DNA of 64,000 nucleotides from Microbispora sp. H13382 (lineage in GTDB: Bacteria; Actinomycetota; Actinomycetes; Streptosporangiales; Streptosporangiaceae), in the NCBI RefSeq assembly GCF_014161445.1, contig NZ_JABBXA010000001.1, forward strand, positions 372,001-436,000, read 5' to 3'. Below the pieces are notes generated by a model, which did not search any database, had not been told where the DNA came from, and was given only the letters and a program-made list of their open reading frames with translations. Positions 43,719-52,992 of this stretch are shown piece by piece (positions within the stretch are counted from its first letter, which is position 1; the number at the start of each line of letters is the position of its first letter). The position numbers and the translations under genes are program-made.

Positions 43719-44437
43719 CGGGCCTGGCGCGGCCGTCCCTGACGTACCGCGTGGAGGACGGCCTGCGGCTCGGCGCGCTGCTGTGGCGGTTCGGGCCCGG
43801 CTGGCGGATGATCTCCTCCGCCATGCTGGGCGGCGGCGTCGGCCGCCGCGAGTGGGTGCTGAACGCGCAGGTGGCGGCCGGTTACTCACGCATGGACCCG
43901 GTGGAGCACATGGACGCGCTCGGCCCCGGCGGTCCCGGAGTCGGCATGATGACGGCGGCGCTGGTGGAGCGCTACGCCGCCGCGTCGGACGGGGGAGCGG
44001 AGGCCGTCGCCACGGTGGGGCTCGGCGTGCCGACCTGGGCGGCCTCGCCCGAGGGCGTGCCCGACCCCGGCGTGCCGGCCGCCGCGGAGCCGGGCGAAGA
44101 GCCCGCGCGGGAGGCCGTCGGCGCGGGAGACGCGGGGGCGAGCGTGCCGCGCCCGGGGACGATCAACATCCTGGTGGCCGTCCCGGTCGCGTTCTCCGAC
44201 CCGGCACTGGTCAACGCCGTGATGACGGTGACCGAGGCGAAGACGCAGGCGCTGATCGAGGCGGGCTTCCCCTGCACGGGGACCGCGTCGGACGCCGTCT
44301 GCGTCGCCGTACGGGAGGAGGGCCCGGTGGAGGCGTTCGGCGGCCCGCGCTCGGTCTGGGGCGCGCGGATCGCCCGCGCGGTCCACCGGGCCGTCCTCGA
44401 CGGCGCGCGGGACTGGCGGGCCCGGCGGGCTACTTGA
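43715..44437 (+). CDS. cbiZ: adenosylcobinamide amidohydrolase
   Basis: Removes the aminopropanol side chain of adenosylcobinamide to give adenosylcobyric acid, allowing salvage of foreign corrinoids. CbiZ features are RMISSAMLGGG, WVLNAQV, MMTAALVE, ATVGLGVPTW and, after an acidic Ala/Pro-rich insert of about 45 residues, PGTINILVAVPVAFSDPALVNAVMTVTEAKTQAL. The 240-residue length includes this insert, which is not in short homologues. GTG at 43715 overlaps the btuD stop. The 3' end overlaps the convergent kinase by 8 bp. Confidence 0.92.
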   Translation: MTGLARPSLTYRVEDGLRLGALLWRFGPGWRMISSAMLGGGVGRREWVLNAQVAAGYSRMDPVEHMDALGPGGPGVGMMTAALVERYAAASDGGAEAVATVGLGVPTWAASPEGVPDPGVPAAAEPGEEPAREAVGAGDAGASVPRPGTINILVAVPVAFSDPALVNAVMTVTEAKTQALIEAGFPCTGTASDAVCVAVREEGPVEAFGGPRSVWGARIARAVHRAVLDGARDWRARRAT

Positions 44438-46283
44438 AAGTGATCGTGTTCACCATGTGGTCGATGAGCGGGCGGTCGCACCGGCCGGCCGGGCAGAAGA
44501 ACGCGATCAGGACGGTCGTGCCGGCGTCGCTCTGACGGACGACGTAGGCGGAGAAGTCCAGGCGCCCGGTCTGCTGGGGGTCGCTGAGCACGCCCTCGAT
44601 CCGGAACGCGGGCTTGGCCCCGACGGTGGTGGGAGTCGGCACGCCGTAGTAGGTGGTCACGCCGGGGAGCGCGGGGCCCAGGCTCTCCTGCAGCTCCAAC
44701 GGCGAGTCCGAGGTGCTCAGGGTGTTGCTGACCTGGGCGAACACCCCTGTGGCCCGGTCCGGATGGGCCGTGATGATGGAGTTCACCTTCGACCAGTCGG
44801 TGTTGCCCGGCACCGCGAACAACGCGTCGAACTCGTCCACGGCCGGTGAGGCGATCATCCACTGGTCGGCGTTGGTCCTGGCCTCGCCCCAGGTCGCGGG
44901 GTAGGCCATGGTGAACGGCGCGGCGGTGCTGCCGGGGTAGGTGTTCCACGTGGCGGCGGCGTCGCCGCCACGGGTGAGCAGCAGTGCGGCGGCGACGGCG
45001 ATGGACACCAGGACCGCCAGACCGCCGATCAGCGGCCCGAGCGGCAGTCCCCGCCGGCGGCCCGGCGAGGCCGCCGACGCGACCGTCGCCTGCGCGTGCG
45101 ACGACTCGGGAGGGTAAGAGCCGTGCCCCTGGGCCTGCCTGTGACCGGAGGCCCCGGCGCCCGGCGGGTGGCTGACGGGCGGGCGGGACGCCGAGGGCAC
45201 CGACTGCGGCGGCACCGAGCCCGGGGCGTGGGAGACGGGCGGCCGGGTGCCGGGCGGGAACGAGGAGGGCGTCGCCTGCGGATAGGACCCCTGCGGGTAC
45301 GACCCCTGCGGGTAGGACCCCTGCGGGTAGGACTCCTGCGGGTACGACCCGGCGGACACCGGGGGCACCGAGGGCCCGGGAGACGCCTGGGAGACCGGGG
45401 GATAGGACGGGGAGACCGGCCCCGCCGGGTCGCCCGCGCCGCCGCTGATCGCGTCGCGCAGCGCGGACACGAAGGCCTGACAGGTCGGGAACCGCTCGGC
45501 CGGCGCCTTGGCCAGCGCCCGCGTGATCACGGCGTTCGCCGCGTGCGGCAGGTCGGGTCGGTACGGCGTGAGCGGCGGCGGGTCGTGCGAGACGTGGGCG
45601 TAGAGCAGCGCGAGTTCGGTGTCCCGCTGGAACGGCGGCTGCCCGGCGAGCGCCTCGTACACCACGCAGGCGAAGGCGTACAGGTCGCTGCGGCCGTCGA
45701 CCGGCAGGCCGCGGATCTGCTCGGGAGCGACGTAGCGCGGGGTGCCCATGAAGTGGCCGTGGCTGGTCAGCCCGGCCTCGGCCGCGGAGCTCTTGGTCAG
45801 CCCGAAGTCGGTCAGGTAGACGTGGTCGGACTGGGTGACCAGGATGTTGGCCGGTTTCACGTCGCGGTGCACCAGCCCGTGGGCGTGCGCGGAGTCCAGG
45901 GCGGAGGCGATCTGCGCGAACAGCGGGTTGGCCCGCCCGACGGGCAGCGGGCCCTCCGACTGCACGAGCTTGCGCATGTCGCTGCCCTCGACGTAGCGCA
46001 TGGCGATGAACAACAGCTCGTCGCGCTCGCCGGCCTCGTACACCGGGATGATGTTGGGGTGGTCGATGCTCGCCACCATCCGCGACTCCCGCACGAACCG
46101 GTCGCGGAAGCGGTCGTCGTGCGCGAGTTGCGGCGCGAGCACCTTCAACGCCACGGCCCGGCCGAGCCGCTGGTCGCGCGCCCGGTAGACCGTCGCCATG
46201 CCACCCCGTCCGACGACCGCCTCGATGGTGTAGTCGCCGAGCCGCCGCCCGACGAGCGGCGGCATCACCGGCCCCTCTGTCAT
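44430..46283 (-). CDS. transmembrane Ser/Thr protein kinase (PknB-like) with PsbP-like sensor region
   Basis: Eukaryotic-type kinase of 617 residues. The kinase domain (about 15-275) has the glycine loop VGRGGMATVY, Lys in VALKVL, HRDVKPAN, DFGLTK and APEQIRG, all consistent with activity. A Pro/Ser/Gln-rich juxtamembrane linker (about 280-400) contains SYPQG repeats. One membrane helix (about 410-430) is followed by an extracytoplasmic domain of about 180 residues with MAYPATWGEAR and a Cys pair near the end (FFCPAGRC). The ATG at 46283 fits. It lies 43 bp after the zinc-ribbon protein gene on the same strand, probably one operon. Confidence 0.93.
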   Translation of the reverse strand: MTEGPVMPPLVGRRLGDYTIEAVVGRGGMATVYRARDQRLGRAVALKVLAPQLAHDDRFRDRFVRESRMVASIDHPNIIPVYEAGERDELLFIAMRYVEGSDMRKLVQSEGPLPVGRANPLFAQIASALDSAHAHGLVHRDVKPANILVTQSDHVYLTDFGLTKSSAAEAGLTSHGHFMGTPRYVAPEQIRGLPVDGRSDLYAFACVVYEALAGQPPFQRDTELALLYAHVSHDPPPLTPYRPDLPHAANAVITRALAKAPAERFPTCQAFVSALRDAISGGAGDPAGPVSPSYPPVSQASPGPSVPPVSAGSYPQESYPQGSYPQGSYPQGSYPQATPSSFPPGTRPPVSHAPGSVPPQSVPSASRPPVSHPPGAGASGHRQAQGHGSYPPESSHAQATVASAASPGRRRGLPLGPLIGGLAVLVSIAVAAALLLTRGGDAAATWNTYPGSTAAPFTMAYPATWGEARTNADQWMIASPAVDEFDALFAVPGNTDWSKVNSIITAHPDRATGVFAQVSNTLSTSDSPLELQESLGPALPGVTTYYGVPTPTTVGAKPAFRIEGVLSDPQQTGRLDFSAYVVRQSDAGTTVLIAFFCPAGRCDRPLIDHMVNTITFK

Positions 46284-46326
46284 GCGGCCTCCCCCTTGAA
46301 TGTTCTATTGCCTATGAGCACATTGC

Positions 46327-48012
46327 TCACGAATCGACTGGATTCCCGCAGAAGCCGCAGAAACGGTGTCCCTGGCCCAGGCGCATGCCGCACTGCGTGC
46401 AGAACTTCAGCTGTGCCTGTCCCTGCGGGAGCTGTGCCTGTCCCTGCGGAGGCGACGACGGGTTCGGCGGATACGAAGGCCCGCGCGGCGGTGCGGGATC
46501 GCCCGGCTGCGCGTGCCCGTGCGGCGGCGACAGGTCCGCGGGGTACGACCGCCCGCCCGGCGGGGACGGGTCCGCCGGCCCGGGACCGGCGGACACGGCA
46601 CCGGCGGACACGGGACCCGGCGGAACCGGAGCCGGCCCCATGACCTCCGGAGACCGGGCGGCCTCGGCCCCGAACACCCGCGTGACGGCGTACGGCGGCC
46701 AGGAGGTCTCCCCGGAGTGGACGGCCCCGGCCTCGGCCGCGCCCGGGTCCGTGTGGACGCCGCCGAGGTAGGCGTCGCCGGCCGGGCCGTCGCCGTCCTG
46801 CGCTCCCGCGGCGCTCCTGCGGCGCAGCAGCACGACGCCCCCGGCCAGCAGGGCGAGGACCACGACGCCGCCGGCCACCCACACGTAGGGCGGCACCCCG
46901 GACTTGGGCTGCTCCGCCTGTGCGGGACGGGCCACCGGCCGGTTGCCGGTGTCCACGGCCGTGCCGGCCTTGGCCCGGGCGTCCCGCAGGTGGTCGGCTG
47001 CGACCACGTGGTCGGGCCGCAGGTTGAGCACCTGCTGCAGCGCGGGTATCGCGCCGGTGTAGAGCTTGTTGTGGTAGGAGGCGAGCGCGTTCTCGTACAC
47101 GACGTCGACCGGGCCGCGGCGCGGGGTGACGCCGGCGGCGACCAGCGCGCTGCGGATCTCGTCGGCGGGGGTGATGGCCATGGGCTGGTCACCGCCGCCG
47201 GAGATGAACCCGATCACCTCGCTCTTGCCGTCGTCGATGAGGGCCGCGCCGGCCGCGCCGTCGTCGAGCAGCTTGCGGACCTTGTCGCGCTCCTTGAAGG
47301 TCCGGCTGCCCGGGGGGTCGAGGTGCGCGGTGTCGAGCTTGGGCGCCACCTTCGCCGAGGGCCTGCCGGTCAGCGTCATCACGTCGAGCGACTCGACCGC
47401 GCCGCCGATAACCGTGGCCAGCGGCACCGTGGGCAGCGTCTGCTTCTCACCGCCCTTGGTGACCTTGAGCACGGCCGGGGCCGCCGGGGACGCGCCGGTG
47501 GTCAGGATCTGCGCGGGCAGGCCCCCGGGCGGCGGCGGGTCGAGGTAGGGGTGCACGGTGACGTTCGTCGTGACGTCCGCGATGCAGGTCGAGTCGGTCT
47601 GCTGCGGCGGGTAGCACGCCTTGAGCCGCCGGTCGAGGTCGGGGTCGTCCAGCGAGTGCCGCTTGAAGTCGGCCGGGATCTTCACCTTGAAGTACTCGGC
47701 GAAGACCCGGTTGGCGGCGTACACCCGGGGGTCGTCGGCGGCCTGCACGACCTGGGTCGCAGTGACGACCACGCCGTCGGGCGTGACCGTGAAGCCGCTG
47801 CCCTTCGCCAGGTCGACGTCGTAGTCGCGGATCATCTGTTTGATCACGCCGCGGTCGTCCAGCAGCGTGATGCGGACGTGCGAGGAGGACTCCACACGTA
47901 CGCCGCCGGGAGTGACGCGGTCGGTGGAGCCGCTGGGGTGCGGGTGGAGCATGGGCGCCGCGAACGCGGCGAACGCGCCCAGCCCCGCTATGAGGGAGTG
48001 CAGGCGGGGCAT
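46327..48012 (-). CDS. protease-like membrane protein with cytosolic zinc ribbon
   Basis: A 561-residue protein. An N-terminal signal/anchor is followed by a trypsin-like domain (about 40-290) whose GSGFTVTPDGVVVTATQVV corresponds to the region of the catalytic His, but His is absent, so it is probably a pseudoprotease. A helical TPR-like segment (YENALASYHNKLYTGAIPALQQVLNLRPDHVVA) precedes a membrane helix near 370-390. A long Pro/Gly-rich cytosolic part ends in a four-Cys zinc ribbon FCTQCGMRLGQGHRFCGFCG. The gene lies just upstream of a Ser/Thr kinase; it may be its partner or substrate. Orientation across the membrane is inferred. Confidence 0.8.
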   Translation of the reverse strand: MPRLHSLIAGLGAFAAFAAPMLHPHPSGSTDRVTPGGVRVESSSHVRITLLDDRGVIKQMIRDYDVDLAKGSGFTVTPDGVVVTATQVVQAADDPRVYAANRVFAEYFKVKIPADFKRHSLDDPDLDRRLKACYPPQQTDSTCIADVTTNVTVHPYLDPPPPGGLPAQILTTGASPAAPAVLKVTKGGEKQTLPTVPLATVIGGAVESLDVMTLTGRPSAKVAPKLDTAHLDPPGSRTFKERDKVRKLLDDGAAGAALIDDGKSEVIGFISGGGDQPMAITPADEIRSALVAAGVTPRRGPVDVVYENALASYHNKLYTGAIPALQQVLNLRPDHVVAADHLRDARAKAGTAVDTGNRPVARPAQAEQPKSGVPPYVWVAGGVVVLALLAGGVVLLRRRSAAGAQDGDGPAGDAYLGGVHTDPGAAEAGAVHSGETSWPPYAVTRVFGAEAARSPEVMGPAPVPPGPVSAGAVSAGPGPADPSPPGGRSYPADLSPPHGHAQPGDPAPPRGPSYPPNPSSPPQGQAQLPQGQAQLKFCTQCGMRLGQGHRFCGFCGNPVDS

Positions 48013-48207
48013 CTGCGTCTCCTAGGCGTGTTCGGATCGCTTCAAGCGTCTCAGCGCGGACAGTGCTCGACAAGATGAGTATCGTGACCGACACCCACTT
48101 GATACAGGGCGATGATCGCGCGGTCACTTGACGATGACTTGCAGGCTGATTGCGGGACGCCTGTTCCCTGCTGCGCGCTCTGCCGGATAGGGGTTACTCT
48201 GCGCGTC

Positions 48208-49392
48208 ATGCGCGTGTCCCCCCTCCGCTCGGTTCCCCGCGTCGACCTTCTGATCGGCCTGGCCATCATGGCGCTGGGCACCCTCGAGGCGTTCACGGTC
48301 GCCACCGAGTACGGCGCGGCCCGCAATCCCCAGCTGTGGTGGGTCGGGCAGGCGCTGGTCACCGGAGTGCTGGTCTGGTATCGCCGCAAGGCGCCGGTGG
48401 CGGTGTTCATCCTGATGATCCTCGCACAGTACGCCTGGCACCGGCAGGGCCACGAGCAGTGCCCGGTCTGGCAGCTCGCCGCGCTGCTCATCGTCTTCCA
48501 CACGATCGGCGCCCACCTGCGCATGAAGCACGGCGGCGCCTGGGCGCTCGCGGGCATCCTGATCTTCGACTCGGGGGCCGTCGACCACCGCTTCCTGCCG
48601 TTCGAGGAGGTCATCTACCTGACGGTGATGTTCGGCTCGGCGTACGCCACGGGCCTGGCCCTGCGCGGCTACCTGCTGCGCGCGCACCGGATGAGCGAGC
48701 GGGCGGCGCGGCTGGAGATGGAGCGGGAACGCCGGGCCGCCGAGGCCGTCGCCGCGGAGCGGAGCCGGATCGCCAGGGAACTGCACGACGTGGTGGCCCA
48801 CAGCGTCAGCATGATGGTCATGCAGGCCGGCGCGCTGCGCCGCCGGATGGGCGCGTCGCAGGAGGGCGAGCACTCCCCGGAGACCACGATCCTGTCCGGC
48901 ATCGAGCAGGCGGGCCGGGAGGCGGTCGAGGAACTGCGGATCATGCTCGGCGCGCTGCGGATGCCGCAGGACGAGGCGCTGCCCCAGCCGGGGCTCGACA
49001 TGGTGCCCAACCTCATCTCCACCGTCGGGTCCTCGGGGCTTCGCGTCACGCTGGAGACGGAGGGCGAGCCCGTTCACCTCGCGCCGGGTCTCGACCTGTC
49101 GGCCTACCGGATCGTGCAGGAGGCCCTCACCAACGCGGTGAAGTACGCCGGGAACGCCGACGTCCGGATCCGGCTCGCCTACCGCCGTGACCGGCTGGAG
49201 CTGGAGGTCGCCGATAATGGCGGGGGCGCAGGACCGGCGCTGTCCACCGGCAACGGGCTCATCGGCATGCGCGAGCGGGCCGAGCTGTTCGGCGGCTCCC
49301 TCGACGCGGGGCCGCTGCCGGAGGGCGGCTTCCGGGTCCGCGCGACGCTGCCGATCTCCCAGGGAGTGCCGATGAGCGAGGCGACGAATTGA
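48208..49392 (+). CDS. NarL-type sensor histidine kinase (HisKA_3)
   Basis: Membrane sensor kinase of 394 residues. Four or five N-terminal helices (about 8-160) form the sensing part. The HisKA_3 dimerisation domain has the phosphoacceptor His in RIARELHDVVAHSVS, and the HATPase domain has VQEALTNAVKYAG (N box) and GNGLIGMRERAELFGG (G box). The ATG at 48208 is chosen because the extension to 48112 has no family similarity. Its TGA overlaps the TTG of the response regulator, the expected partner. Confidence 0.92.
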   Translation: MRVSPLRSVPRVDLLIGLAIMALGTLEAFTVATEYGAARNPQLWWVGQALVTGVLVWYRRKAPVAVFILMILAQYAWHRQGHEQCPVWQLAALLIVFHTIGAHLRMKHGGAWALAGILIFDSGAVDHRFLPFEEVIYLTVMFGSAYATGLALRGYLLRAHRMSERAARLEMERERRAAEAVAAERSRIARELHDVVAHSVSMMVMQAGALRRRMGASQEGEHSPETTILSGIEQAGREAVEELRIMLGALRMPQDEALPQPGLDMVPNLISTVGSSGLRVTLETEGEPVHLAPGLDLSAYRIVQEALTNAVKYAGNADVRIRLAYRRDRLELEVADNGGGAGPALSTGNGLIGMRERAELFGGSLDAGPLPEGGFRVRATLPISQGVPMSEATN

Positions 49393-50051
49393 CGATCCGC
49401 ATCGTCCTCGCGGACGACCAGGCGATGATCCGGGCCGGTCTGCGCATGGTGGTCGAGAGCGAGCCCGGCATGGAGATCGTGGGCGAGGCCGCCGACGGCG
49501 TGGAGGCGGTCGCCCTGGCCCGCCGGGTCCAGCCCGACGTCGTGCTGATGGACATCTCGATGCCGCGCATGGACGGCCTCACCGCGGCCCGGCAGCTGCT
49601 CGACGCGCCGCATCCGCCGAAGGTCGTCATGCTGACGACGTTCGACACCGACGAGAACCTGTACGCCGCGCTGCGCGCGGGGACCAGCGGCTTCCTGCTG
49701 AAGGTGTCGCCGCCCGAGCAGCTCGTGGAGGCGATCAGGGTCGTCGCCGCGGGTGACGGCCTGCTCGACCCCGCCGTCACCACGCGGGTGATCGCCTCCT
49801 TCGCCGGCCGGCACGAGCCGGTGCGGCCGCCGCAGCTCGCCGAGCTCACCCCGCGTGAGCTCGAGGTGCTGCGGATGCTCGCCCGCGGCCTCACCAACGC
49901 CGAGATCGCCAAGGAGCTCTTCGTCGGCGAGGCCACGGTCAAGACCCACGTCGCCCGTGTGCTCATGAAGCTGAACCTGCGCGACCGCGCTCAGGCGGTC
50001 GTGTTCGCGTACGAGTCGGGCGTGGTGACGCCGGGGTCGGCGCTCGGGTAG
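49389..50051 (+). CDS. LuxR/NarL-family response regulator
   Basis: A 220-residue regulator. The receiver domain has LADDQAM acidic residues, the phosphoacceptor Asp in VVLMDISMP and Lys in FLLKVSPPEQL. The C-terminal LuxR helix-turn-helix is LTPRELEVLRMLARGLTNAEIAKELFVGEATVKTHVARVL. The TTG start at 49389 overlaps the kinase stop. The 3' end overlaps the convergent membrane protein by 61 bp. Target genes are unknown. Confidence 0.94.
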   Translation: MTIRIVLADDQAMIRAGLRMVVESEPGMEIVGEAADGVEAVALARRVQPDVVLMDISMPRMDGLTAARQLLDAPHPPKVVMLTTFDTDENLYAALRAGTSGFLLKVSPPEQLVEAIRVVAAGDGLLDPAVTTRVIASFAGRHEPVRPPQLAELTPRELEVLRMLARGLTNAEIAKELFVGEATVKTHVARVLMKLNLRDRAQAVVFAYESGVVTPGSALG

Positions 50052-50701
50052 TACGACGCCCATTCGGCGTTCGTCATGCGCAGCACCTTGAGGCCGAGGT
50101 AGCCCAGGGCGATGACCGGGGCGCCCCAGAACGGGATCATCACCGGGCTGTACGGCACCGCGAGCGAGCCCAGGTAGCCCACGGTGACGACGACCGGCAC
50201 CCACCAGTGGACGAAGCCGGTGCGCCAGACGGCCAGCAGGAGCAGCGGCAGGCCGACCATGCCGAGGTAGAGCCACGGCATCACGAAGCCGAAGATGGTG
50301 CCGGGCAGGTTGAACACCTCGTCGAACATCTTCTGGCCCTGCTCGACCGGGTAGTGCTGCCCGAACCACCACTCCACGGGGTCCATCATGAGCAGCGCCG
50401 ACTGGCTGATGTAGCCGACGATGGTCATGCCGCCGGCGATGTGCCCGAGGACGACGGACCTCTTGCGCACCAGGTGCAGCAGGCCGAAGGCCGCGATCGG
50501 GACGAGCAGCCAGCTCCAGTGGTAGAGCGCCGACTCCAGCTGGGCCAGGGCCGGGTTGTCGCTGTAGCTGAGCATCTCGCGGTCGTCGCCCCAGGTGCCG
50601 GGGTCGACGAGGAGCGCGACGAACTGCAGCAGCGGCGCGACGAACAGCAGGACTCCGGTGACGCTTCGCCGGAAGGCCACCGAGTCGGACAGTTTGAACA
50701 T
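49991..50701 (-). CDS. multi-helix membrane protein of unknown function
   Basis: A 236-residue protein with about six transmembrane helices (around residues 12-32, 62-80, 84-104, 132-155, 162-180 and 185-205) and a hydrophilic C-terminus containing EWASYYPSAD. A loop between helices 3 and 4 is acidic and aromatic (DPVEWWFGQHYP). I recognise no family. The ATG is at 50701. The last 61 bp overlap the response regulator gene on the other strand. Confidence 0.7.
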   Translation of the reverse strand: MFKLSDSVAFRRSVTGVLLFVAPLLQFVALLVDPGTWGDDREMLSYSDNPALAQLESALYHWSWLLVPIAAFGLLHLVRKRSVVLGHIAGGMTIVGYISQSALLMMDPVEWWFGQHYPVEQGQKMFDEVFNLPGTIFGFVMPWLYLGMVGLPLLLLAVWRTGFVHWWVPVVVTVGYLGSLAVPYSPVMIPFWGAPVIALGYLGLKVLRMTNAEWASYYPSADPGVTTPDSYANTTA

Positions 50702-50878
50702 CGATCTTTCCCCTTGCTCGGGTCTGTCTCCCTACGGCCGGTGACGGTAGGTGGGCGACCCGCGGGGACTCGTCCTCCGCTCGGGTGATGTCTCGTCATC
50801 CGCTAGAGCGACTTATCGCCACAGGGCGAGGTATGTGTATATTTTTCGGAAGATGGCTCACACTACGGGAGATTTTTC

Positions 50879-52969
50879 ATGAAGGCGTTCCCGGCGGTCT
50901 TGTTCGACGAGGCGCACAGCGAGGCGTGGACGATCCGGCGAGAGGTCGCCGAGGCCATGAATCCCGCCCATCCCGACGACAACAGCTACGCGGAGGCGGC
51001 CGAGGCGCTGCGGCGGCTCGGTCACACGGTGCGCGCGCACACCGAGGGCCCGGTCACCCCGGACGTGCTGGCCGGGTGTGACGTCTTCGTGATCGCGCAC
51101 CCCTCGGCCGGGCGCTGGGAGCGCACCACCGGGGTCGGCAGCCCCGTCTTCACCGCCGAGGAGATCGACGCCGTCGAGGCGTACGTCGCGGACGGCGGCG
51201 GGCTGATCGTGCTGGCCGAGCACGAGCAGGACAAGTACGGCAGTAACCTCGCCGGCCTGCTCGCCCGGTTCGGGGTCACGGTGGAGCACACCACCGTGCA
51301 GGACCCGGGAAACTGCCACAACACGGTGGCCACCTGGGTCCTCGGCGTCCCCTCGGCGCAGGCCGTGCCCGGGCAGGGCGGCGTGGCCCAGGACCTGCTG
51401 GCGCAGGTGCGCCGGGCGTGCTTCTACCGCGCGGGCGCGCTCGGCGTGCCGGCCGGGGCGAGCGTCCTGTTCGAGACCTCCGCGTCCGCCGACCCCGCGT
51501 CCGCCCCGCTCGTCGCCGCCGTACGGCACGGCAGGGGGCGCGTGGTCGTCCTGGCCGACTCCGACCTGTTCGGCGACGACTCGATCCGCGACTACGACCA
51601 CGAGAAGCTGTGGGGCAACCTGGTCACCTGGGCCGCCCGCGTGCCCGAGGCGTCCGGCGCCGCCCAGGCGTCCCGCCCCGAGGTGGCGGAGGAGTTCGCC
51701 CGGCTGAAGGCCGCCGTCGAGCGGCTGCGCCCGCTCCAGGCCAAGGACGGCTCCGTCACCGGCGACCACGACGAGGCCGTGGCGTGCATCAGCGAGATCG
51801 TCGACGGCATCGCCCGGCTCGCGGCGCACTTCCCGCACGACGCCGAGTATCTCGACGCGGTCATGAGGGACTTCCGCGCGTGGGTGGCGGCCGGGCTCGG
51901 CAAGCCCGACTTCCTCGACTCGCTGAACGTCTTCCACCCCGACGCCCAGCGGATCGACGGACTGGAGCACCTGGTCGTCTTCCCGATGTACACGCAGAAC
52001 GGCAACCCCGACCGCAACGTCGAGGCGGTCTGGATCCGGGTCGTGTGGCCCGAGTGGCTCGCCGCGCTGGAGGCGGGCGGCTACGACAACCCGATGTTCG
52101 TGCCGATCACGTTCGTCGACTTCACCTCCGGCTACGACACCAACTCGGCCGTGCTGTTCCCCGAGACCGTGGTCGTGCGCCAGACCCCGCCGCGCTTCAC
52201 CTGGGGCGGCATCTTCTGCGACCGCGAGGCGGCCCGGTTCCGCCGGGTCAGCGAGGCCGCCGCGGCCACGCTGAAGCTGGAGCTTCCGCCGGACGCCGCG
52301 CGGCTGCTGGCGTCCCAGGACCTCGCCCAGGACACGTTCGTGCTGTGGGACCTGGTCCACGACCGCACGCACAGCCACGGCGACCTGCCGTTCGACCCGT
52401 TCATGATCAAGCAGCGCATGCCGTACTGGCTCTACAGCCTGGAGGAGCTGCGCTGCGACCTCACGGCGTACGGCGAGGCCGTGAAGCTGGAGGCGGCGGG
52501 CGTGCCGCACGCGCGGTACGTCCAGTACGCCATCCTGTTCGACCGCCTGTTCCGCTTCCCGATCACCGGTGACCGGGTGCGCAACTACGACGGGCTCGGC
52601 GGCCAGCTGCTGTTCGCCTACCTGCACCGGCAGGGCATCGTGCGGTGGACCGACAACCGGCTCACGATCGACTGGTCGCGGGTCGCCGACGGCGTCGCCG
52701 ACCTGCGCGGCGAGGTGGAGAAGCTCTACCGCGACGGCATCGACCGGTCCAAGCGCGCGCACTGGCTCGCCGCGCACGAGCTGGTCGCGACCTACGTCGA
52801 GCCCGACCCGGCCTCGGCGTGGAAGCAGGGCGTTCAGGCGCTGCCCACGGAGCAGAAGGCCATGGTCGACGCCGTGCTGCCCGACGAGTTCCCCCTGAGC
52901 ATGTTTTACGAGGCCCTGCGCCGTAAGCTCACCGACGTGGTGGAGTCGACCCGGGGCATCCGGGCGTGA
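50879..52969 (+). CDS. DUF6421-like protein, first gene of a three-gene cassette
   Basis: A 696-residue cytosolic protein. Residues 1-230 resemble a class-I glutamine-amidotransferase-like/ThuA-like fold (VLFDEAHSEAW, DVFVIAHPSAG, GGLIVLAEHEQDKYGSNL, RGRVVVLADSDLFGDDS), without a clear Cys-His-Glu triad. Residues 260-690 are a large, mostly helical domain with FTWGGIFCDREAARFRR, DLVHDRTHSHGDLPFDPF and RQGIVRWTDNRLTIDW. I associate it with DUF6421 of actinomycetes; HDRTHSHGD may be a metal site. The ATG follows an AT-rich promoter. The stop overlaps the next gene's possible GTG start. Function is unknown. Confidence 0.75.
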   Translation: MKAFPAVLFDEAHSEAWTIRREVAEAMNPAHPDDNSYAEAAEALRRLGHTVRAHTEGPVTPDVLAGCDVFVIAHPSAGRWERTTGVGSPVFTAEEIDAVEAYVADGGGLIVLAEHEQDKYGSNLAGLLARFGVTVEHTTVQDPGNCHNTVATWVLGVPSAQAVPGQGGVAQDLLAQVRRACFYRAGALGVPAGASVLFETSASADPASAPLVAAVRHGRGRVVVLADSDLFGDDSIRDYDHEKLWGNLVTWAARVPEASGAAQASRPEVAEEFARLKAAVERLRPLQAKDGSVTGDHDEAVACISEIVDGIARLAAHFPHDAEYLDAVMRDFRAWVAAGLGKPDFLDSLNVFHPDAQRIDGLEHLVVFPMYTQNGNPDRNVEAVWIRVVWPEWLAALEAGGYDNPMFVPITFVDFTSGYDTNSAVLFPETVVVRQTPPRFTWGGIFCDREAARFRRVSEAAAATLKLELPPDAARLLASQDLAQDTFVLWDLVHDRTHSHGDLPFDPFMIKQRMPYWLYSLEELRCDLTAYGEAVKLEAAGVPHARYVQYAILFDRLFRFPITGDRVRNYDGLGGQLLFAYLHRQGIVRWTDNRLTIDWSRVADGVADLRGEVEKLYRDGIDRSKRAHWLAAHELVATYVEPDPASAWKQGVQALPTEQKAMVDAVLPDEFPLSMFYEALRRKLTDVVESTRGIRA

Positions 52970-52992
52970 GCGCGGATCTGGAGGGGCGTGCG

